Positions 12,274-23,680 of a stretch of DNA of 56,908 nucleotides are shown here, piece by piece; position 1 is the first letter of the stretch, and the number at the start of each line of letters is the position of its first letter. Under the pieces are notes generated by a model that saw nothing but the letters and a program-made list of their open reading frames with translations, ran no database searches and had not been told where the DNA came from. The translations under genes were made by a program, and so were the position numbers. The DNA lies in NCBI RefSeq assembly GCF_900116635.1, contig NZ_FPBJ01000023.1, forward strand, positions 1-56,908, given 5' to 3'. Source of the stretch: Xenorhabdus koppenhoeferi (lineage in GTDB: Bacteria; Pseudomonadota; Gammaproteobacteria; Enterobacterales; Enterobacteriaceae).

Positions 12274-12726
12274 TTAAAAGTGGGGTACCAGGTTCGCTTT
12301 CTGGATGTTGCTCAGTGCGAACACTTCGCCTTTTCCATCCACCGTAACCGTTATCATTTCACCATCAACAGCCTTAATGATACCTTGCCATCTGCGGCGG
12401 TTCTGCATTGCCATGCGTAAAACCAAATTGACTTCTTCCCCTAAGAAACGCTGATAATGCTCAGCTTTAAATAGCGGACGCTCAAGCCCCGGCGAAGATA
12501 TTTCCAGGTTATAAAGCACCGAGATCGGATCTTCAACATCAAGCACTGCACTGACCTGGTGGCTAACATCAGCACAATTATCAACAGTGATGCCCTCTTC
12601 ACTATCGATATAGACCCGCAGCGTTGATACTCGTGCGCGAATAAACTCCAGGCCCACTAATTCAAAACCCAAAGCTTCAACTGGTGCTAAAATCATCTCT
12701 GTTAATTTTTGCTCTAATGTGGACAA
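12274..12726 (-). CDS. rimP: Ribosome maturation factor RimP
   Basis: Assists maturation of the 30S subunit. The mature core [20 protein letters not shown] is in frame with three possible starts: TTG 12738, GTG 12732 and TTG 12726. I choose TTG 12726 because it gives 150 residues, the E. coli length and N-terminus, with a G-rich ribosome site immediately upstream. It is the first protein gene after the initiator tRNA, preceded by two consecutive terminator hairpins, so its transcription probably depends on read-through or processing. Confidence 0.94.
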   Translation of the reverse strand: MSTLEQKLTEMILAPVEALGFELVGLEFIRARVSTLRVYIDSEEGITVDNCADVSHQVSAVLDVEDPISVLYNLEISSPGLERPLFKAEHYQRFLGEEVNLVLRMAMQNRRRWQGIIKAVDGEMITVTVDGKGEVFALSNIQKANLVPHF

Positions 12727-12743
12727 GCCCACCCCCAAGACAT

Positions 12744-12765
12744 AAAAAAAGGGCTATATTAGCCC
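12744..12765 (-). terminator. Second terminator between metY and rimP
   Basis: On the minus strand GGGCTA, loop ATA, TAGCCC is followed by seven T residues (12744-12750). It ends only about six bases before the G-rich rimP ribosome site. Confidence 0.85.
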
Positions 12766-12787
12766 AGTAGTTCTGCTGTCAAATAAC

Positions 12788-12810
12788 AAAAAACCCCGAT
12801 ACTCGGGGCT
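12788..12810 (-). terminator. First terminator downstream of initiator tRNA
   Basis: On the minus strand CCCCGA, loop GTA, TCGGGG is followed by six T residues (12788-12793). With the hairpin at 12744-12765 it forms a tandem terminator between the tRNA gene and rimP. Confidence 0.88.
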
Positions 12811-12950
12811 TTATGTAACTGGACCCTATTTACTGCCAACGGTCTCAACCAACTTCTTTTCATACCTTTCAAAGCAACCTTGCAAATTATGATCGATATC
12901 TTAACGGCTGCTGAATAACTACTCTGGAAAAGATATATATTGTTAAGAAG

Positions 12951-13027
<77 letters not shown>

Positions 13028-13085
13028 TTCGAAAACGTGGCAGATATTACGCTGATAATACTAAAAACGCAAGTTTCTAGATTAA

Positions 13086-13175
13086 TGGTGCCGAGGACGG
13101 GACTTGAACCCGTACGCCCGTTGTTTAGGCACTACCACCTCAAGGTAGCGTGTATACCAATTTCACCACCTCGGC
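13086..13175 (-). tRNA. leuU: tRNA-Leu (GAG)
   Basis: A 90-nucleotide type II tRNA with encoded CCA. Acceptor GCCGAGG pairs with CCTCGGC, anticodon loop CTTGAGG gives GAG (reads CUU/CUC), and a long variable arm follows, three bases longer than I recall for E. coli leuU. It sits between secG and the initiator tRNA; argG, which lies nearby in E. coli, is absent. Confidence 0.95.
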
Positions 13176-13262
13176 ACTGATTTTTTATAGAACTGTTATT
13201 TTAATAGTTTTTTATACTAGCTACTTAAACTAACAATTCTACTTCAATTCTGTTACTGAAAT

Positions 13263-13583
13263 TTACTGAGGGATCTCACTATTTGACTTTACTGGCGCTA
13301 CCGGAATATTCGCTGGTTCAGCCAAATTATCCCATTTGCTGCTGGAACCAGTTTTGTTGTTGGTCATGTTACCAAGAATCAAGCTGATAACAATAAACGA
13401 CGTCGCCAGAATAGCTGTCATACGGGTCATAAAGTTACCAGAGCCCGATGAACCAAACAGTGTATTAGATGCACCCGCACCGAAAGAAGCACCCATATCA
13501 GCACCTTTCCCTTGCTGTAGCAGAACCAGAGCAATTAGCCCGATACCAACCAGCAAGAATATACCTAAAAGAGCTTCATACAT
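13263..13583 (-). CDS. secG: Protein translocase subunit SecG
   Basis: Inner-membrane subunit of SecYEG that assists preprotein translocation. From ATG 13583 the 106-residue product begins MYEALLGIFLLVGIGLIALVLLQQGKGADMG: two hydrophobic segments (about 3-22 and 50-72) flank the conserved QQGKGADMGASFGAGAS loop and FGSSGSGNFMTR. An upstream in-frame extension to 13616 is not conserved. The tail is Pro/Asn-rich and variable. It lies between glmM and tRNA-Leu. Confidence 0.95.
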   Translation of the reverse strand: MYEALLGIFLLVGIGLIALVLLQQGKGADMGASFGAGASNTLFGSSGSGNFMTRMTAILATSFIVISLILGNMTNNKTGSSSKWDNLAEPANIPVAPVKSNSEIPQ

Positions 13584-13666
13584 ATGTTGTACCCATTTCC
13601 TCGTGGGATTTACCACTATTTCGTACTATTATTTTCGTACTATTTTGTCGCGACCTTACAGTGCAT

Positions 13667-13707
13667 CACCCGCTCAGAATTAGAAAAATTAACTTATTGA
13701 GCGGGTG
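13667..13707. repeat. 10-bp inverted repeat between glmM and secG
   Basis: CACCCGCTCA (13667-13676) pairs with TGAGCGGGTG (13698-13707) around a 21-base AT-rich loop. Next to it (13618-13645) TTCGTACTATT occurs twice in tandem. No U-tract follows, so it is not a typical terminator. Confidence 0.5.
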
Positions 13708-13784
13708 TGAATACTAACCAAAGCCTTTCAGACAAGCAAGATTAATTTCAAACACTGATACTATTCGAAGAAAAAACCAACAAA

Positions 13785-15122
13785 TTATCCCATTTTTTTC
13801 ACGGCATCAGCAATACGATGCGCCAATGTTGTGACTTGTTCTTCATCTTCACCTTCTAACATTACTCGGATCAGTGGCTCCGTGCCCGATTTACGCAGCA
13901 GAACACGACCGCGACCATTCAACTCAATTTCTACTGATTTAACAACTTCAAGTACAGATTCTGATTGCAGAGGATCGGTATCACCTGCAAAACGAACATT
14001 AACCAAAATTTGAGGTAACAGCTTCATTCCACTGCACAGATCATGCAGATTCATATTGTTGCGCACCATTGCACTCAGGACTTGCAATCCAGCAACAATA
14101 CCATCACCGGTCGTGGTTTTATCCAATAAAATCACATGACCTGAATTTTCTGCCCCTAAGCGCCAGCCTTTTTCCTGCAACTTCTCCAATACATAGCGAT
14201 CACCGACTTTTGCTCGTTCAAACGGAATACCAAGCTGCTTCAGTGCCAGTTCCAGACCCATATTACTCATCAACGTACCCACAGCTCCACCACGCAACTG
14301 GCCGTGTCTCAGTGCTTCACGCGCAATGATATAAAGGATTTGATCACCATCAACTTTGTGACCCAGATGATCAACCATAATGATACGATCGCCGTCACCA
14401 TCAAATGCCAGACCAACATTTGCCTGTTCTTCCAGTACACGCTTCTGCAATAGACGAACATCTGTTGCACCACACTCTTCGTTGATATTAATACCATTCG
14501 GCTCGCAACCAATGGTAATAACTTCTGCGCCCAGCTCTCTGAGAACATTCGGAGCGATATGGTAAGTAGCGCCGTTGGCACAATCCAGTACAATTTTTAA
14601 TCCATTTAAGCTTTGTTCACTGGGGAATGTACCTTTGCAAAATTCAATGTAGCGGCCCGCTGCATCAACAATTCGATTTGCTCGACCCAATTCGGCAGAT
14701 TCCACACAGGTCAATGGCTTATTCATTTCTGCTTCAATGGCTTCTTCAACATCATCAGGCAATTTAGTACCATCAATAGAGAAGAATTTAATGCCGTTAT
14801 CGTAGTAAGGATTGTGGGAAGCTGAGATGACAATGCCAGCTTCTGCGCGGAAAGTACGCGTCAGATAGGCCACAGCAGGCGTCGGCATTGGGCCAGTAAA
14901 GGATGCGGATAACCCTGCGGCAGCCAATCCGGCTTCAAGTGCAGATTCCAGCATATAACCTGAGATTCGGGTATCTTTACCAATGATAATTTTTCGAGAA
15001 CCATGACGAGCCAGTACTTTTCCCGCAGCCCAACCCAATTTCAATACAAAGTCAGGAGTAATTGGGGTATTACCTACTCTGCCACGGATACCATCAGTAC
15101 CAAAATATTTACGGTTGCTCAT
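13785..15122 (-). CDS. glmM: Phosphoglucosamine mutase
   Basis: Interconverts glucosamine-6-phosphate and glucosamine-1-phosphate on the route to UDP-GlcNAc for peptidoglycan and LPS. From ATG 15122 the product ([17 protein letters not shown]) is 445 residues, the E. coli length. The active phosphoserine is Ser102 in ISASHNP, the metal site is DGDGDR, and the sugar-phosphate site is [12 protein letters not shown] near the C-terminus. A longer frame to 15212 adds 30 unconserved residues and overlaps folP; the ATG at 15122 has GGAAAAGA upstream. Operon order ftsH-folP-glmM is kept. Confidence 0.97.
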   Translation of the reverse strand: MSNRKYFGTDGIRGRVGNTPITPDFVLKLGWAAGKVLARHGSRKIIIGKDTRISGYMLESALEAGLAAAGLSASFTGPMPTPAVAYLTRTFRAEAGIVISASHNPYYDNGIKFFSIDGTKLPDDVEEAIEAEMNKPLTCVESAELGRANRIVDAAGRYIEFCKGTFPSEQSLNGLKIVLDCANGATYHIAPNVLRELGAEVITIGCEPNGININEECGATDVRLLQKRVLEEQANVGLAFDGDGDRIIMVDHLGHKVDGDQILYIIAREALRHGQLRGGAVGTLMSNMGLELALKQLGIPFERAKVGDRYVLEKLQEKGWRLGAENSGHVILLDKTTTGDGIVAGLQVLSAMVRNNMNLHDLCSGMKLLPQILVNVRFAGDTDPLQSESVLEVVKSVEIELNGRGRVLLRKSGTEPLIRVMLEGEDEEQVTTLAHRIADAVKKMG

Positions 15123-15180
15123 AAATTTCTTTTCCTTTGCTGAACATATTCTTTGCTCATAGCGTGTTTCTTTTCGGATA

Positions 15181-16014
15181 TCAGTTGATTGTAGATAGCG
15201 TTGCCTGAACAATTTTCATTGCCTGAACGGTTTCTTTTACATCATGCACACGGATAATCTGGGCACCCTTCATGGCCGCTATTACAGCACAAACAACACT
15301 TCCTGTTACACGTTCTTCCGGAGATACATGAAGTAATTGGCCAATCAAAGACTTACGTGACATACCCGCCAAAATTGGCAAGCCTAAATGATGGAGTTCT
15401 TGCAAGTGAGCCAATAACTGATAATTATGCGATAAGTTCTTACCAAAACCGAAACCGGGATCAAGGATCAGGTTATTTTTTGCGATACCTGCCGCAACAC
15501 AAAGCTCAATTTGCCGTCTCAGGAATGATTTCACTTCTGATACGACATCTTCATACTGAGGCTCTGTTTGCATTGTGCGAGGCTGTCCCTGCATGTGCAT
15601 CAAACACACAGGCAAGCCAGTTTGTAGTGCTGCATCAAGTGCCCCTGGCTCCTGCAAGGCTCGAATGTCGTTGATAATATGAACTCCGACCTTTGCTGAT
15701 TCGCGCATTACGACAGCTTTTGAGGTATCTACAGAGATCCAAACATCAAAACGCTCAGTCAAAGCCTCAATTACAGGAATAACGCGATCCAGCTCTTCCT
15801 GTTCACTTACCTCATCCGCACCAGGACGTGTCGACTCTCCTCCCACATCAATAATAGTTGCACCTTCCTCGATCATCTTCACGGCATGTTCCAATGCCAT
15901 ATCAAAAGTATCATGTGTTCCACCATCAGAGAAAGAATCGGGAGTAACATTCAGAATTCCCATTACTTGTGGGCAGGAAAGGTCGAGGACACTGCCTCTG
16001 GCTGTCAATTTCAT
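15181..16014 (-). CDS. folP: Dihydropteroate synthase
   Basis: Condenses p-aminobenzoate with dihydropterin pyrophosphate in folate synthesis; the sulfonamide target. The 277-residue protein (E. coli 282) has the TIM-barrel signatures [15 protein letters not shown] (18-32), [26 protein letters not shown] and GMSRKSLIG. It is followed 58 bases later by glmM. A hairpin just upstream separates it from ftsH. Confidence 0.97.
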   Translation of the reverse strand: MKLTARGSVLDLSCPQVMGILNVTPDSFSDGGTHDTFDMALEHAVKMIEEGATIIDVGGESTRPGADEVSEQEELDRVIPVIEALTERFDVWISVDTSKAVVMRESAKVGVHIINDIRALQEPGALDAALQTGLPVCLMHMQGQPRTMQTEPQYEDVVSEVKSFLRRQIELCVAAGIAKNNLILDPGFGFGKNLSHNYQLLAHLQELHHLGLPILAGMSRKSLIGQLLHVSPEERVTGSVVCAVIAAMKGAQIIRVHDVKETVQAMKIVQATLSTIN

Positions 16015-16034
16015 CGCTAGGGAGCCTTAATGTC

Positions 16035-16059
16035 AAAACCCCAGGTGAGCCTGGGGTTT
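16035..16059 (-). terminator. Terminator/attenuator between ftsH and folP
   Basis: AAACCCCAGG (16036-16045) pairs with CCTGGGGTTT (16050-16059) around TGAG. On the minus strand the stem runs into a short TTTT, so ftsH transcripts may end or be attenuated here before folP. Confidence 0.75.
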
Positions 16060-16131
16060 AAGAAGTACAATCGACCAAATCCAAGGGCAATAATTCGTTA
16101 TTACCTTTGGCTTGATAAACTTTTAACCACG

Positions 16132-18036
16132 TTATGCAGTCGGATTATCATCTGCAGGTTTCGCTGTTTGTTGTGGAGATGATGGAGTATGGTGGTTATT
16201 GCTACCATTATTATCACCTTCCCAACCTGCTGGTGGACGTACGTTTGTTCGATTCATCAGGTCATCAATCTGAGGTGCATCGATAGTTTCATATTTCATC
16301 AACGCATCTTTCATAGAATGAAGAATATCCAGATTATCCATCAGAATCTGACGTGCGCGTATATAATTACGATCAACGATAGCTTTCACTTCCTGATCAA
16401 TTAAACGCGCGGTGTCTTCAGACATATGTTTCGCTTTAGCAACGGAGCGACCGAGGAAAACTTCACCTTCTTCTTCCGCATACAGCAATGGTCCCAGTTT
16501 TTCTGAGAAGCCCCACTGTGTCACCATGTTGCGTGCAATAGATGTTGCCACCTTAATATCATTGGACGCACCTGTAGAAACACTGTCTACACCATAGATA
16601 ATTTCTTCAGCTAAGCGCCCGCCGTACAAAGTTGAAATCTGGCTTTCCAATTTCTGACGACTTGCACTGATCTGATCCCCTTCTGGCAAGAAGAAAGTTA
16701 CACCCAACGCACGACCGCGAGGAATAATAGTAACTTTATGAACAGGATCGTGTTCTGGCACCAGACGACCAATAATGGCATGCCCAGCTTCATGATATGC
16801 GGTGGCTTCTTTCTGTTCCTCCGTCATAACCATTGAACGACGTTCCGCACCCATCATGATCTTATCTTTGGCTTTTTCAAACTCAACCATAGAGACAACA
16901 CGCTTGTTACCACGAGCTGCAAACAAAGCAGCTTCATTCACAAGGTTTGCCAAATCGGCACCAGAGAAACCAGGTGTACCACGAGCGATGATAGATGCAT
17001 CAATGTCCGTATCCAGCGGAATACGGCGCATATGGACTTTCAGAATTTGCTCACGACCACGAACGTCAGGCAAACCAACCACAACTTGACGGTCAAAACG
17101 ACCAGGACGTAGCAATGCAGGGTCCAAAACATCAGGCCGGTTAGTTGCTGCGATAACGATAATACCTTCGTTACCTTCAAAGCCATCCATTTCAACCAGC
17201 ATCTGGTTCAGTGTTTGTTCACGTTCATCGTGCCCACCACCCAGACCGGCACCACGCTGGCGACCTACCGCATCTATTTCGTCAATAAAGATGATGCAAG
17301 GAGCTGCTTTTTTCGCCTGTTCAAACATGTCACGAACACGGGAAGCACCCACACCAACAAACATTTCAACAAAGTCAGAACCAGAGATAGTGAAGAAAGG
17401 CACTTTCGCTTCACCAGCGATGGCTTTCGCCAGGAGCGTTTTACCTGTACCTGGAGGACCAACCATCAAGATACCTTTCGGGATCTTACCGCCCAGTTTT
17501 TGGAAACGGCCTGGCTCACGCAGATACTCAACCAATTCACCTACTTCTTCTTTTGCTTCGTCACAACCAGCAACATCAGCAAAAGTGGTTTTGATCTGAT
17601 CTTCTGTCAACATACGAGCTTTACTTTTGCCAAAAGACATCGCCCCTTTACCGCCACCACCTTGCATTTGGCGCATAAAAAAGATCCAGACACCAATCAG
17701 CAGTAGCATTGGGAACCATGAAATAAAGAGGGTCGCCAACAGGCCTTGTTGTTCTGGTGGTTCACCGACAACTTTTACCTGTTTATTGAGTAGGGTATCC
17801 AGCAGCTTCTCATCCTGAATTGGCATATAAGTGCTGTATTTTCCACCGTTGTCTTTCTTAGTGAAATCAATGTCACGACCCGAAATACGTACTTCGCTTA
17901 CTTGATTCTGTGATATCTCATTGATGAAGTTAGAGTAATCCACCCTACGACCGCTAGAATCGCTGGGACCAAAACTCTGGAACAATAACATCAAGACAAC
18001 TGCGATGACTAACCAGAGAATCAGGTTTTTCGCCAT
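16132..18036 (-). CDS. ftsH: ATP-dependent zinc metalloprotease FtsH
   Basis: Membrane-anchored AAA+ protease that degrades unassembled membrane proteins and regulators such as LpxC and sigma-32 in E. coli. It has two transmembrane segments (about 4-22 and 97-117), a periplasmic domain between them, Walker A GPPGTGKT, Walker B IIFIDEID, the pore motif [10 protein letters not shown], and the zinc motif HEAGH near residue 415. From ATG 18036 it is 634 residues. A TTG nine bases upstream (18045) has a better-placed GAGG and would add MSD; both starts have been used for E. coli FtsH. The C-terminal tail is Asn/Ser/Pro-rich and poorly conserved. It follows rlmE as in E. coli. Confidence 0.97.
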   Translation of the reverse strand: MAKNLILWLVIAVVLMLLFQSFGPSDSSGRRVDYSNFINEISQNQVSEVRISGRDIDFTKKDNGGKYSTYMPIQDEKLLDTLLNKQVKVVGEPPEQQGLLATLFISWFPMLLLIGVWIFFMRQMQGGGGKGAMSFGKSKARMLTEDQIKTTFADVAGCDEAKEEVGELVEYLREPGRFQKLGGKIPKGILMVGPPGTGKTLLAKAIAGEAKVPFFTISGSDFVEMFVGVGASRVRDMFEQAKKAAPCIIFIDEIDAVGRQRGAGLGGGHDEREQTLNQMLVEMDGFEGNEGIIVIAATNRPDVLDPALLRPGRFDRQVVVGLPDVRGREQILKVHMRRIPLDTDIDASIIARGTPGFSGADLANLVNEAALFAARGNKRVVSMVEFEKAKDKIMMGAERRSMVMTEEQKEATAYHEAGHAIIGRLVPEHDPVHKVTIIPRGRALGVTFFLPEGDQISASRQKLESQISTLYGGRLAEEIIYGVDSVSTGASNDIKVATSIARNMVTQWGFSEKLGPLLYAEEEGEVFLGRSVAKAKHMSEDTARLIDQEVKAIVDRNYIRARQILMDNLDILHSMKDALMKYETIDAPQIDDLMNRTNVRPPAGWEGDNNGSNNHHTPSSPQQTAKPADDNPTA

Positions 18037-18093
18037 GTCACTCAAGGGATTAACCTCATATTACAACTGTGTTAACAAATAGTAGTCAGGGTA

Positions 18094-18723
18094 CTATACT
18101 TTCCGCCCTGTCGCTACAATGTATACTTCACGTGATCGTGCCCGCGAAGCTTCTGGCTTACGAATTTTTATCTTCGTAAAAAGGGAGCGTATTTCCCTCA
18201 GGTATTCATCAAAGCCCTCTCCCTGAAACACTTTGACAATAAAACTCCCCCCAGGGGCCAGCACATCACGACACATATCCAATGCTAACTCAATCAGATA
18301 CATGGATCGGGGAATATCGACCGCGGGGGTTCCACTCATATTGGGAGCCATATCCGACATGACGACCTGGACTTTATTATTGCCAACTCTCTCAAGCAAT
18401 GTTTTCAATACAAGTTCATCACGAAAATCTCCTTGAAGGAAATCGACCCCAACTATCGGATCCATCGGTAAAAGATCGCAAGCAATAATCCGCCCGCTAT
18501 TACCAATCTGACTAACTACATATTGAGACCACCCGCCCGGGGCAGCACCTAAATCAACAACGGTCATGCCCGGTTTAAAGATTTTGTCGCTTTGCTGTAT
18601 CTCATCAAGTTTAAACCAAGCGCGAGAGCGAAGCCCCTTTTTCTGCGCCTGAAGAACATATTTATCACTAAAATGTTCTTGTAACCAGCGACTTGAGCTT
18701 GCTGAACGTTTTTTATTGGCCAT
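18094..18723 (-). CDS. rlmE: 23S rRNA 2'-O-ribose U2552 methyltransferase RlmE (FtsJ/RrmJ)
   Basis: SAM-dependent methyltransferase acting on U2552 of the 23S A-loop late in 50S assembly. From ATG 18723 the product is 209 residues, the E. coli length. It shows Lys38 of the K-D-K-E catalytic set in [10 protein letters not shown], the SAM motif [14 protein letters not shown], the SDMAPNMSG motif with the catalytic Asp, and [12 protein letters not shown] with the second Lys. ATG 18723 has GGAAA upstream; four extra in-frame codons to 18735 are not conserved. It lies immediately upstream of ftsH. Confidence 0.97.
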   Translation of the reverse strand: MANKKRSASSSRWLQEHFSDKYVLQAQKKGLRSRAWFKLDEIQQSDKIFKPGMTVVDLGAAPGGWSQYVVSQIGNSGRIIACDLLPMDPIVGVDFLQGDFRDELVLKTLLERVGNNKVQVVMSDMAPNMSGTPAVDIPRSMYLIELALDMCRDVLAPGGSFIVKVFQGEGFDEYLREIRSLFTKIKIRKPEASRARSREVYIVATGRKV

Positions 18724-18856
18724 TGTTTTTTCCAACTATACTAATAGAGAGCCTTATTTTTTGCGATCTCTTATCAAACCACACCACACTTTTATGGTGA
18801 TAGATATCAGATGGCGGTAGAATATGTCGTTTTCAATCCCAACTAAGCAAAAAACA

Positions 18857-19150
18857 ATGACTCTTAACAAGAAACAAGTTCAATACCTGAAAAGCCTCGC
18901 TCATTCATTAAAGCCTGTCGTTATGATTGGCAACAACGGACTGACTGAAGGCGTATTGGCTGAAATCGAACAGACTCTTTTGCATCACGAGCTTATCAAA
19001 GTCAAAGTTGCAGGCGAAGAGCGTGAAATCAAAACTTTGATCGCTGAAGCTATTGTTCGTGAAACTGGTGCACATAATGTGCAAATCATTGGAAAAATAT
19101 TAGTTCTCTACCGACCATCAAAAGAGCGCAAGATTAGTCTACCTAAATAA
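18857..19150 (+). CDS. yhbY: Ribosome assembly RNA-binding protein YhbY (CRM domain)
   Basis: A 97-residue CRM-domain protein, the E. coli length, associated with pre-50S particles. The GNNGLTEGVLAEIEQ segment contains the GxxG-type RNA-binding loop, and the protein ends RPSKERKISLPK. Two starts are possible: ATG 18857, which matches the E. coli N-terminus, or ATG 18824, which adds 11 residues and has GGCGG upstream. Neither ribosome site is strong. The gene is divergent from rlmE and convergent with greA, as in E. coli. Confidence 0.92.
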   Translation: MTLNKKQVQYLKSLAHSLKPVVMIGNNGLTEGVLAEIEQTLLHHELIKVKVAGEEREIKTLIAEAIVRETGAHNVQIIGKILVLYRPSKERKISLPK

Positions 19151-19193
19151 TCACAGTATATTTATACAAAAGTGCCATATGTATCTACCATAA

Positions 19194-19225
19194 GAGAAAA
19201 AAGGCCAGATCTGGCCTTTTTTCTC
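19194..19225. terminator. Bidirectional terminator between yhbY and greA
   Basis: A perfect palindrome: GAGAAAAAAGGCCAGA at 19194-19209 is the reverse complement of the following 16 bases. It provides a U-tract in both directions for the convergent genes. Confidence 0.95.
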
Positions 19226-19263
19226 TATCAGCATCTTATATTTTAGCCAATCCATGATATTTA

Positions 19264-19740
19264 TCAGAGATAATCCACGTTCAAAACTTCGTATTCAACT
19301 TGGCCGCCTGGCGTAGTGATCACAACAACATCATCCACTTCTTTACCAACCAGGCCACGAGCAATCGGTGAATTCACAGAAAGAAGATTTTCTTTGATAT
19401 TCGCCTCATCATCACCCACGATACGATAGGTTTGCTCTTCATCAGAGTCCACATTCAATACCGTTACCGTTGCCCCAAAAATCACACGACCGTTATTAGT
19501 TATCTTCGTTATATCAATCACTTGTGCATTAGAAAGTTTGGCCTCAATTTCCTGAATACGGCCTTCACAGAAGCCCTGCTGCTCACGAGCGGCATGATAT
19601 TCTGCATTCTCTTTCAAATCACCGTGCTCACGCGCATCAGCAATTGCGACAATAATTTGAGGGCGACGTACATTTTTCAAATATTCTAATTCTTCGCGCA
19701 ATTTATCCGCGCCACGTACCGTCATCGGAATTTGTTTCAT
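19264..19740 (-). CDS. greA: Transcription elongation factor GreA
   Basis: Enters the RNA polymerase secondary channel and stimulates transcript cleavage in backtracked complexes. The protein has 158 residues, the E. coli length. The N-terminal coiled coil (1-75) carries the tip residues Asp41 and Glu44 in [13 protein letters not shown], and the C-terminal FKBP-like domain includes [17 protein letters not shown] 19740 matches the family start. It is convergent with yhbY and divergent from dacB. Confidence 0.97.
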   Translation of the reverse strand: MKQIPMTVRGADKLREELEYLKNVRRPQIIVAIADAREHGDLKENAEYHAAREQQGFCEGRIQEIEAKLSNAQVIDITKITNNGRVIFGATVTVLNVDSDEEQTYRIVGDDEANIKENLLSVNSPIARGLVGKEVDDVVVITTPGGQVEYEVLNVDYL

Positions 19741-20014
19741 TTATCAAACCTCTAAATCAATCCTAAGCCCAAACAACATCTTCCTGATTTTTGCAAATAA
19801 CAGCACAATGAGCACACCTTATCAGGCGGGCCTCCAGACAATAAAAGGAATGTAAAACCAGCATAATCTGGAATTCACATACATATTTCACCTGCTAATC
19901 TATCATTCTAACGTAGAGTTGATAATGGATCATCGTTTACTTTTCTCTGAATTGCACATTAGTATCATTAATATAAACCTTGTTGAAACAAACCTATCTT
20001 CATATGCGAGATCT

Positions 20015-21463
20015 ATGACTCTTTTAAAAATTACCAGCAGAATAGCTTGTATGTTCAGTCTAAGCCTGAGTATTTTCAGTGCAAATGCCTCTGCAATTGA
20101 GGAAGGCACTCAATATTTGCCTGCGGGAACTCATTTTTCATTTATCGCCCAAAAAGTCGGCTCAAAAACTCCTTTAATTGATTATCACGGACAACAACTG
20201 GCATTACCTGCCAGTACGCAGAAAATTGTAACGGCATTAGCCGCCTTACTACAGCTTGGTAAGGATTACCGTTTTGTAACAACACTGGAAAGTGATGCTA
20301 ATATCTCAGACGGCATATTAAAAGGTCATCTGACAGCACGTTTTGTCGGTAACCCGATGCTAACGCGTTCACAATTGCGTAGTATGGTTGAAGCATTAAA
20401 ACAGTCTGGCATAAAACAGATCGATGGCGATCTCATCATAGATATTTCTATTTTCGCCAGCCACGATAAAGCTCCAGGATGGGTATGGAATGACATGACT
20501 CAATGTTTCAGTTCTCCTCCAGCCGCTGCAATCATAGATAAAAACTGCTTTTCAGTTTCACTTTACAGCTCAGGACAATCCGGCGAACTGGCATCTGTTC
20601 AGGTTCCCTCTTTTTACCCTGTCAGTGTACTGAGTGAAGTAAAAATATTACCCAAAGGCTCACCAGAAGCAAAATACTGTGAACTTGATGTCACGGCAGG
20701 TGAATTAAATCGATATATCTTAACGGGTTGTATGACTAAGCGTGATGAGCCGCTACCACTGACTTTTGCCATCCAAAATGGAGCTAGTTATGCGGGCAAG
20801 CTCCTGAAAAATGAGTTGAATATTGCAGGCATTGAATTAAAAGGTTATATACGGCGCCAATCGACCCCTCAGCATCCAGAAAAAATCCTCGCCCTGAATC
20901 AATCAGCACCGCTGCATGATATGCTAAAAATTATGTTGAAAAAGTCAGATAACATGATTGCAGATACAATCTTTCGTACTCTGGGCCATCGGTATTTTAA
21001 TGTTCCCGGAACATGGCATGCAGGTTCTGATGCGGTTCGTCAGATTTTGAAACAAAAAACAGGTATTAATTTAGGTAATGCCGTCATGGTAGATGGTTCC
21101 GGCCTTTCGCGCCACAATTTGATTTCACCCGCAACTATGATGGAAATATTACAGTTTATTGCCCAGCGCGATAATGAATTAGACTTTATCTCAATGCTAC
21201 CTAAAGCGGGATATGATGGTACTCTGGCTTATCGCCCCGGACTGCATCAAGCAGGTGTTGATGGTAAGGTATTTGCCAAAACGGGAGCATTACAAGGGGT
21301 TTATAATCTGGCAGGTTTTTTAACTGCCGCCAGCGGACAGCAAATCGCTTTCATCCAATTTATCTCTTCGTATTCAGTTTCTCCTGAAGATCAACGAACC
21401 CGTCGTATTCCCCTGGCACGTTTCGAAAATTACTTATATAAATCGCTATATAAGAATCATTAA
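20015..21463 (+). CDS. dacB: D-alanyl-D-alanine carboxypeptidase/endopeptidase PBP4
   Basis: Periplasmic penicillin-binding protein that trims stem peptides and cleaves D,D-crosslinks. From ATG 20015 the product has a signal peptide (1 to about 27, ending ANASA) and 482 residues in all (E. coli 477). Catalytic motifs: SxxK as Ser67-Thr-Gln-Lys70 in LPASTQKIV, SxN as SDN in KKSDNMIAD, and KTG in AKTGALQG. The large insertion domain typical of class C PBPs lies between the first two motifs. An upstream in-frame extension to 19919 would hide the signal peptide, so I reject it. It is divergent from greA and convergent with obgE. Confidence 0.96.
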   Translation: MTLLKITSRIACMFSLSLSIFSANASAIEEGTQYLPAGTHFSFIAQKVGSKTPLIDYHGQQLALPASTQKIVTALAALLQLGKDYRFVTTLESDANISDGILKGHLTARFVGNPMLTRSQLRSMVEALKQSGIKQIDGDLIIDISIFASHDKAPGWVWNDMTQCFSSPPAAAIIDKNCFSVSLYSSGQSGELASVQVPSFYPVSVLSEVKILPKGSPEAKYCELDVTAGELNRYILTGCMTKRDEPLPLTFAIQNGASYAGKLLKNELNIAGIELKGYIRRQSTPQHPEKILALNQSAPLHDMLKIMLKKSDNMIADTIFRTLGHRYFNVPGTWHAGSDAVRQILKQKTGINLGNAVMVDGSGLSRHNLISPATMMEILQFIAQRDNELDFISMLPKAGYDGTLAYRPGLHQAGVDGKVFAKTGALQGVYNLAGFLTAASGQQIAFIQFISSYSVSPEDQRTRRIPLARFENYLYKSLYKNH

Positions 21464-21480
21464 TTAAAAACGATTTAACG

Positions 21481-21513
21481 AAAAAAAAGGCGCTAAAAAA
21501 TAGCGCCCTTTTA
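21481..21513. terminator. Bidirectional terminator between dacB and obgE
   Basis: GGCGCTA (21489-21495) pairs with TAGCGCC (21501-21507) around an A-rich loop, with an A run before and CTTTTAT after. It can serve both convergent genes. Confidence 0.88.
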
Positions 21514-21535
21514 TCATGTTGGGTTTCTATACCGA

Positions 21536-22753
<1,218 letters not shown>

Positions 22754-22785
22754 CTAGTACCCAGAGATGGCGTAATCCAGAATAA

Positions 22786-22818
22786 TAAAAAGCCCCGCAA
22801 CACACATTGCAGGGCTTC
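22786..22818 (-). terminator. Terminator after rpmA
   Basis: AAGCCCCGCAA (22791-22801) pairs with TTGCAGGGCTT (22808-22818), one mismatch. On the minus strand it runs into a T-rich tract (22786-22792), separating the rplU-rpmA transcript from obgE. Confidence 0.85.
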
Positions 22819-22842
22819 CGATCCGATTAAAATTCAAAAAAC

Positions 22843-23100
<258 letters not shown>

Positions 23101-23120
23101 TTATCTGCTCTCCTAAAATC

Positions 23121-23429
23121 TTAAGCAATGCCAGTGATTTTAACATCAGTGAACCACTGACGGTGGCCCTGTTGTTTACGGCTGTGTTTACGACGACGAA
23201 ATTTAACGATTTTAATTTTCTCGCCACGGCCATGCGCAACAACTTCAGCTTTAATTTTAACGCCTTCAACTACTGGAGCACCGATTTTGATGTCTTCACC
23301 ATTAGCGACCATCAGCACCTGGTCAAACTCAACAGTTTCACCTGTTGCGATGTCCAGCTTTTCCAAGCGAATAGTCTGACCTTCGCTTACTCGGTGTTGT
23401 TTACCACCACTTTGGAAAACTGCGTACAT
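23121..23429 (-). CDS. rplU: 50S ribosomal protein L21
   Basis: 23S rRNA-binding protein. The 102-residue product begins [20 protein letters not shown] and has the [19 protein letters not shown] basic signature near the C-terminus. It is first in the rplU-rpmA operon. The 251-bp gap upstream separates it from divergent ispB and must hold both promoters; I did not find unambiguous boxes. Confidence 0.98.
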   Translation of the reverse strand: MYAVFQSGGKQHRVSEGQTIRLEKLDIATGETVEFDQVLMVANGEDIKIGAPVVEGVKIKAEVVAHGRGEKIKIVKFRRRKHSRKQQGHRQWFTDVKITGIA

Positions 23430-23680
23430 ATAAACTCCGCTTTCCGCGCCCCCCCTAAAAATGCTTTCCAGAGTGCGCTATAAAATATTCACAATAGGGC
23501 GCGAATTCTACGCAAAAACCGCTTGGAAGACAAGTGCAGAATTAGAACAGATGAGAAAAAAATGGACTTTTTCGATTGCCATTTATTTGAGCTGTTTTAC
23601 AAGTGCGGCCGATACATCGTAATATCTGTTAATACGCTAATTAATGAGCACAGCTCTGAATCAGAGTCCAAAGCCAAAAC

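Noticed and set aside
15123-15212. 30-residue N-terminal extension of GlmM
   Set aside because: Not conserved, overlaps folP, and the ATG at 15122 has a ribosome site.
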